From Aporhodopirellula rubra (GTDB taxonomy: Bacteria > Planctomycetota > Planctomycetia > Pirellulales > Pirellulaceae): a stretch of DNA of 64,000 nt. A model generated the notes under the pieces. The model had not been told where the DNA came from. It saw nothing but the letters and a program-made list of their open reading frames with translations, and did not search any database. Numbering within the stretch: the stretch's first letter is position 1; the number at the start of each line of letters is the position of its first letter. The stretch covers positions 124,001-188,000 of the forward strand of contig NZ_JACHXU010000011.1 in NCBI RefSeq assembly GCF_014192335.1, written 5' to 3'. A program made the position numbers and the translations under genes. Of this stretch, positions 62,056 to 64,000 are shown piece after piece.

Positions 62056-62976
62056 ATGCGTATCGTCTCACTCCTACCTAGTGCCACGGAAGTCATTTGT
62101 GGGATCGGGTTGCGCGATCAGTTGGTCGGCGTCACTCACGAATGTGATTACCCGACCGACGTTGCGGATCTTCCCAAGGTCACCAAAACGCTGATCCCCA
62201 CAGATGCGTCAAGTCGTGAGATTGATGATCTCGTCCGCGAACGGTTGAAGACAAAGGCGGCGTTGTACTCGCTCGATATTGAGGTGCTCGAACGATTGCA
62301 GCCCGATCTCATCGTCACCCAAGCGTTATGTGACGTTTGTGCGGTCGCGGAAGACGAGGTGCGTGACGCGGCGTGTTCGTTGCCAAGCTCTCCTCGCGTG
62401 ATCAATTTGGAACCAACCTGTCTCGACGATGTGATGCAGTGCATCCGCCTCGTCGGCGAAGCGTCCGGATGCGAGGCGGAGGGAGCCGCATATGTCGATT
62501 CATTGCAACAACGAATTGCAGCGGTCGCGCGGCGTAGTGAATCAATACAATCGCGGCCCTCGGTGATGATGCTCGAATGGATTGACCCGCCCTTCAACGC
62601 AGGGCACTGGAGTCCGGAACTGGTCGCGATCGCGGGAGGTCGCGAAGCGATCGGCGTCGCCGGTCAACGGTCGGTCACAACGCCATGGCAAACAATTGTC
62701 GACGCCGACCCGGAGGTGATCGTCATCGCATGTTGCGGATTCAGTGTTGCTCGCACGTTGGAAGACATTCCGATCTTGCGTTCGTATCCCGGATGGGATT
62801 CGCTTGCATGCGTTCAGGCCGATCGCGTTTCGATCGTTGATGGTTCCGCCTACTTCAGTCGTCCAGGGCCTCGTTTGGTAGATAGCCTCGAGATTTTGGC
62901 TCACACCCTGCACCCGCACGTGCATCCTCTTCCCGACGGTTTATCCGCCGCAACGCGTGTGAAATCAACGTTGTGA
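62056..62976 (+). CDS. Cobalamin-binding (BtuF-like) periplasmic-type protein without signal
   Basis: A 306-residue protein with the helical-backbone fold of B12/iron-siderophore binding proteins. 'RIVSLLPSATEVICGIGLRD' and 'LVGVTHECDYP' open the domain; 'QPDLIVTQALCDVCAVAEDE' and 'DADPEVIVIACCGFSVA' are the second-half matches, and 'LEWIDPPFNAGHWSPELVAI' is typical of cytosolic cobalamin-binding relatives. ATG 62056 is used; the frame from 62029 adds nine residues. The lack of a signal peptide suggests a cytoplasmic role. No B12 transporter genes are near. Confidence 0.85.
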   Translation: MRIVSLLPSATEVICGIGLRDQLVGVTHECDYPTDVADLPKVTKTLIPTDASSREIDDLVRERLKTKAALYSLDIEVLERLQPDLIVTQALCDVCAVAEDEVRDAACSLPSSPRVINLEPTCLDDVMQCIRLVGEASGCEAEGAAYVDSLQQRIAAVARRSESIQSRPSVMMLEWIDPPFNAGHWSPELVAIAGGREAIGVAGQRSVTTPWQTIVDADPEVIVIACCGFSVARTLEDIPILRSYPGWDSLACVQADRVSIVDGSAYFSRPGPRLVDSLEILAHTLHPHVHPLPDGLSAATRVKSTL

Positions 62977-63472
62977 AACGTTCTCGATCGCATGCCCATT
63001 CATCCGTAGCCGCCGTCACCAGACGGAGGGCAACGTCCATAGCGGCATGAAGGCTGCGAATGCGCACGTAGCGTTTCGGGGGCTATAGAGCTTCGGCGTG
63101 TTAGTAATTCCGCGAAAGTTAATCGCCTGATCGGTTGTGGGATCAATCACGTGCTTCGCAAAAGGGGCCAGGAATAGAGATCTTGGATGCGAAGCGTGGT
63201 TTTCTCTGGGATGCTGAGACCATCGTTATTGTTGTCGAGAGTACTTTTCTTGTTACGTGCGAGCACCTATCCTGACGATGCACACGCGTGTCAATCCTTG
63301 ATGCGATCGGCGACGCGCCCCTCCTGCTTTCCCACCTCACGATGCATCTCGTCCGGTCGACTTCCAGTGTATAGAGAAGTTCGCTGAAGCGGTTGATGCC
63401 TCTCACCCGTTGTCTTCTATCTTTGACAGTTCCGCGGACACCTTTTCCGCACAAACCCTTTCGAAGAGTTTT
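62977..63472. other. 496-bp intergenic region before the fucosidase
   Basis: No gene is supported. CCGTC-ACCA-GACGG near 63014 can form a small hairpin. Minus-strand open frames here overlap the fucosidase start and show no domain. Confidence 0.5.
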
Positions 63473-64000
63473 ATGCAGATGAATACCAATGCCTTCGGCA
63501 TACGCACGTTGCAGATCTCGTGCATGATGTTGTTTTGCTCGCTCGGCGGTAATGCCGGCGCACAAGAGCTGTCAAAAGATGCATTGCTCGATTTCGTCAA
63601 CACGCGGTATCAAGCCTACTTCCATTACAACATGTGCACGTTCAAAAACGTGAACGAGGAAAAACACTCTGGACGTGCGAGTGGCAGAGAGCCCGTTGAG
63701 TGGTGGAACCCCAGCGGTTTGGATTGCGAACAATGGGCACAGGTTTGCATCGACAGCAAAATGTCGGGCGGATGGCTCACCTCAAAACACCACGGCGGCT
63801 TCTGTCTCTGGGACAGCAAAGTGACCGATTACGACGTCGCGTCGTCACCCGTGAAGACCGACGTTGTCGGAGAGTTTGTGAAGCAGTTTCGCAAGCGAGG
63901 GTTGAAGGTCGGGATCTACTACTCGATTCTCGATTACCATCACGGTATCGACAACGGCACGGTGTCGAAGGAGAAGCTTGACTTCATCAAAGCCCAGCTC
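63473..64000 (+). CDS. Secreted GH29 α-L-fucosidase, 3' end outside window
   Basis: The first 176 codons of a glycoside hydrolase that removes fucose from glycans. A signal peptide ('TLQISCMMLFCSLGGNAGAQ', about residues 13-32) leads to the GH29 barrel: 'YQAYFHYNMCTFKN', 'WNPSGLDCEQWAQVCIDSKM', 'LTSKHHGGFCLWDSKVTDYD' and 'RGLKVGIYYSILDYHH', which match fucosidase strands β1-β4. The catalytic nucleophile should lie downstream, outside the window. ATG 63473 is chosen because it gives a complete signal; ATG 63479 is two codons later. Fits the sulfatases as part of polysaccharide breakdown. Confidence 0.88.
   Translation, partial: MQMNTNAFGIRTLQISCMMLFCSLGGNAGAQELSKDALLDFVNTRYQAYFHYNMCTFKNVNEEKHSGRASGREPVEWWNPSGLDCEQWAQVCIDSKMSGGWLTSKHHGGFCLWDSKVTDYDVASSPVKTDVVGEFVKQFRKRGLKVGIYYSILDYHHGIDNGTVSKEKLDFIKAQL

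Noticed and set aside
63143-63565. 140-codon minus-strand gene near the right edge
   Set aside because: It overlaps the fucosidase start in antisense and shows no recognisable domain or start signal.

Overview
The window reads as a chromosomal segment of a planctomycete, most likely of the Pirellulaceae (Rhodopirellula-like). That is an inference from gene content: tandem secreted sulfatases, a CehA/McbA-like secreted protein, several Gfo/Idh/MocA oxidoreductases, a large multihaem cytochrome fused to a repeat domain, a WXG100-like protein, 'NPYASP'-type proline-rich N-termini and moderately high GC. Shine-Dalgarno sequences are mostly weak, and TTG or GTG starts are common. About 50 protein genes can be supported. 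I see no rRNA, tRNA, CRISPR array, insertion sequence or prophage.

Layout. 1-3.4 kb: a TPR-like protein, a WXG100-like protein, and a TIM-barrel isomerase followed by a Gfo/Idh/MocA oxidoreductase. 3.5-4.45 kb: a noncoding array of ~397-bp composite repeats holding hairpins and a 16-bp tandem repeat. 4.5-9.6 kb: two CrtI-like FAD oxidoreductases around a FabF-like ketosynthase and an acyl carrier protein, probably an uncharacterised acyl or polyene pathway. 16.85 down to 9.67 kb (minus): a run of eight genes, xseB-ispA-dxs-nadK-rluA-DCC protein-DinB-methyltransferase, with 4-bp stop/start overlaps at five junctions; it joins isoprenoid precursor supply with NADP synthesis. 17-25.4 kb: a coiled-coil protein, two sulfatases, a DnaJ-type chaperone, a CehA-like protein that has lost its metal site, and a lipoprotein FKBP. 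25.5-28.4 kb (minus): two ABC-2 permeases and a Gfo/Idh oxidoreductase. 28.4-35.8 kb: mfd, then small secreted, lipid-anchored or unknown proteins.

36-44.3 kb (plus) is the most unusual part. Two different membrane-anchored P-loop GTPases, a TolQ/ExbB/MotA-like channel protein and a secreted protein are joined by overlapping stop/start codons, and a large octahaem cytochrome c follows 8 bp later. No ExbD/TolR partner is present. I regard this as the best candidate for an undescribed system.

44.3-48.7 kb (plus): manC, rsfS, argS with a ~95-residue charged insertion, and a small basic DNA-binding-like protein with its own promoter and a strong terminator. 59 down to 48.8 kb (minus): a catalytically degenerate cyclophilin, an ABC-2 exporter ATPase whose likely permeases lie 29 kb away, an Uup-like ABC-F protein, a second methyltransferase, a TlpA-like lipoprotein, a DUF151 nuclease, panC, a PTPMT1-like phosphatase and a NupC transporter. 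59.2-64 kb: an aldo/keto reductase, a dehydroquinate-synthase-like cyclase, a cobalamin-binding-type protein and the start of a secreted GH29 fucosidase that runs off the window.
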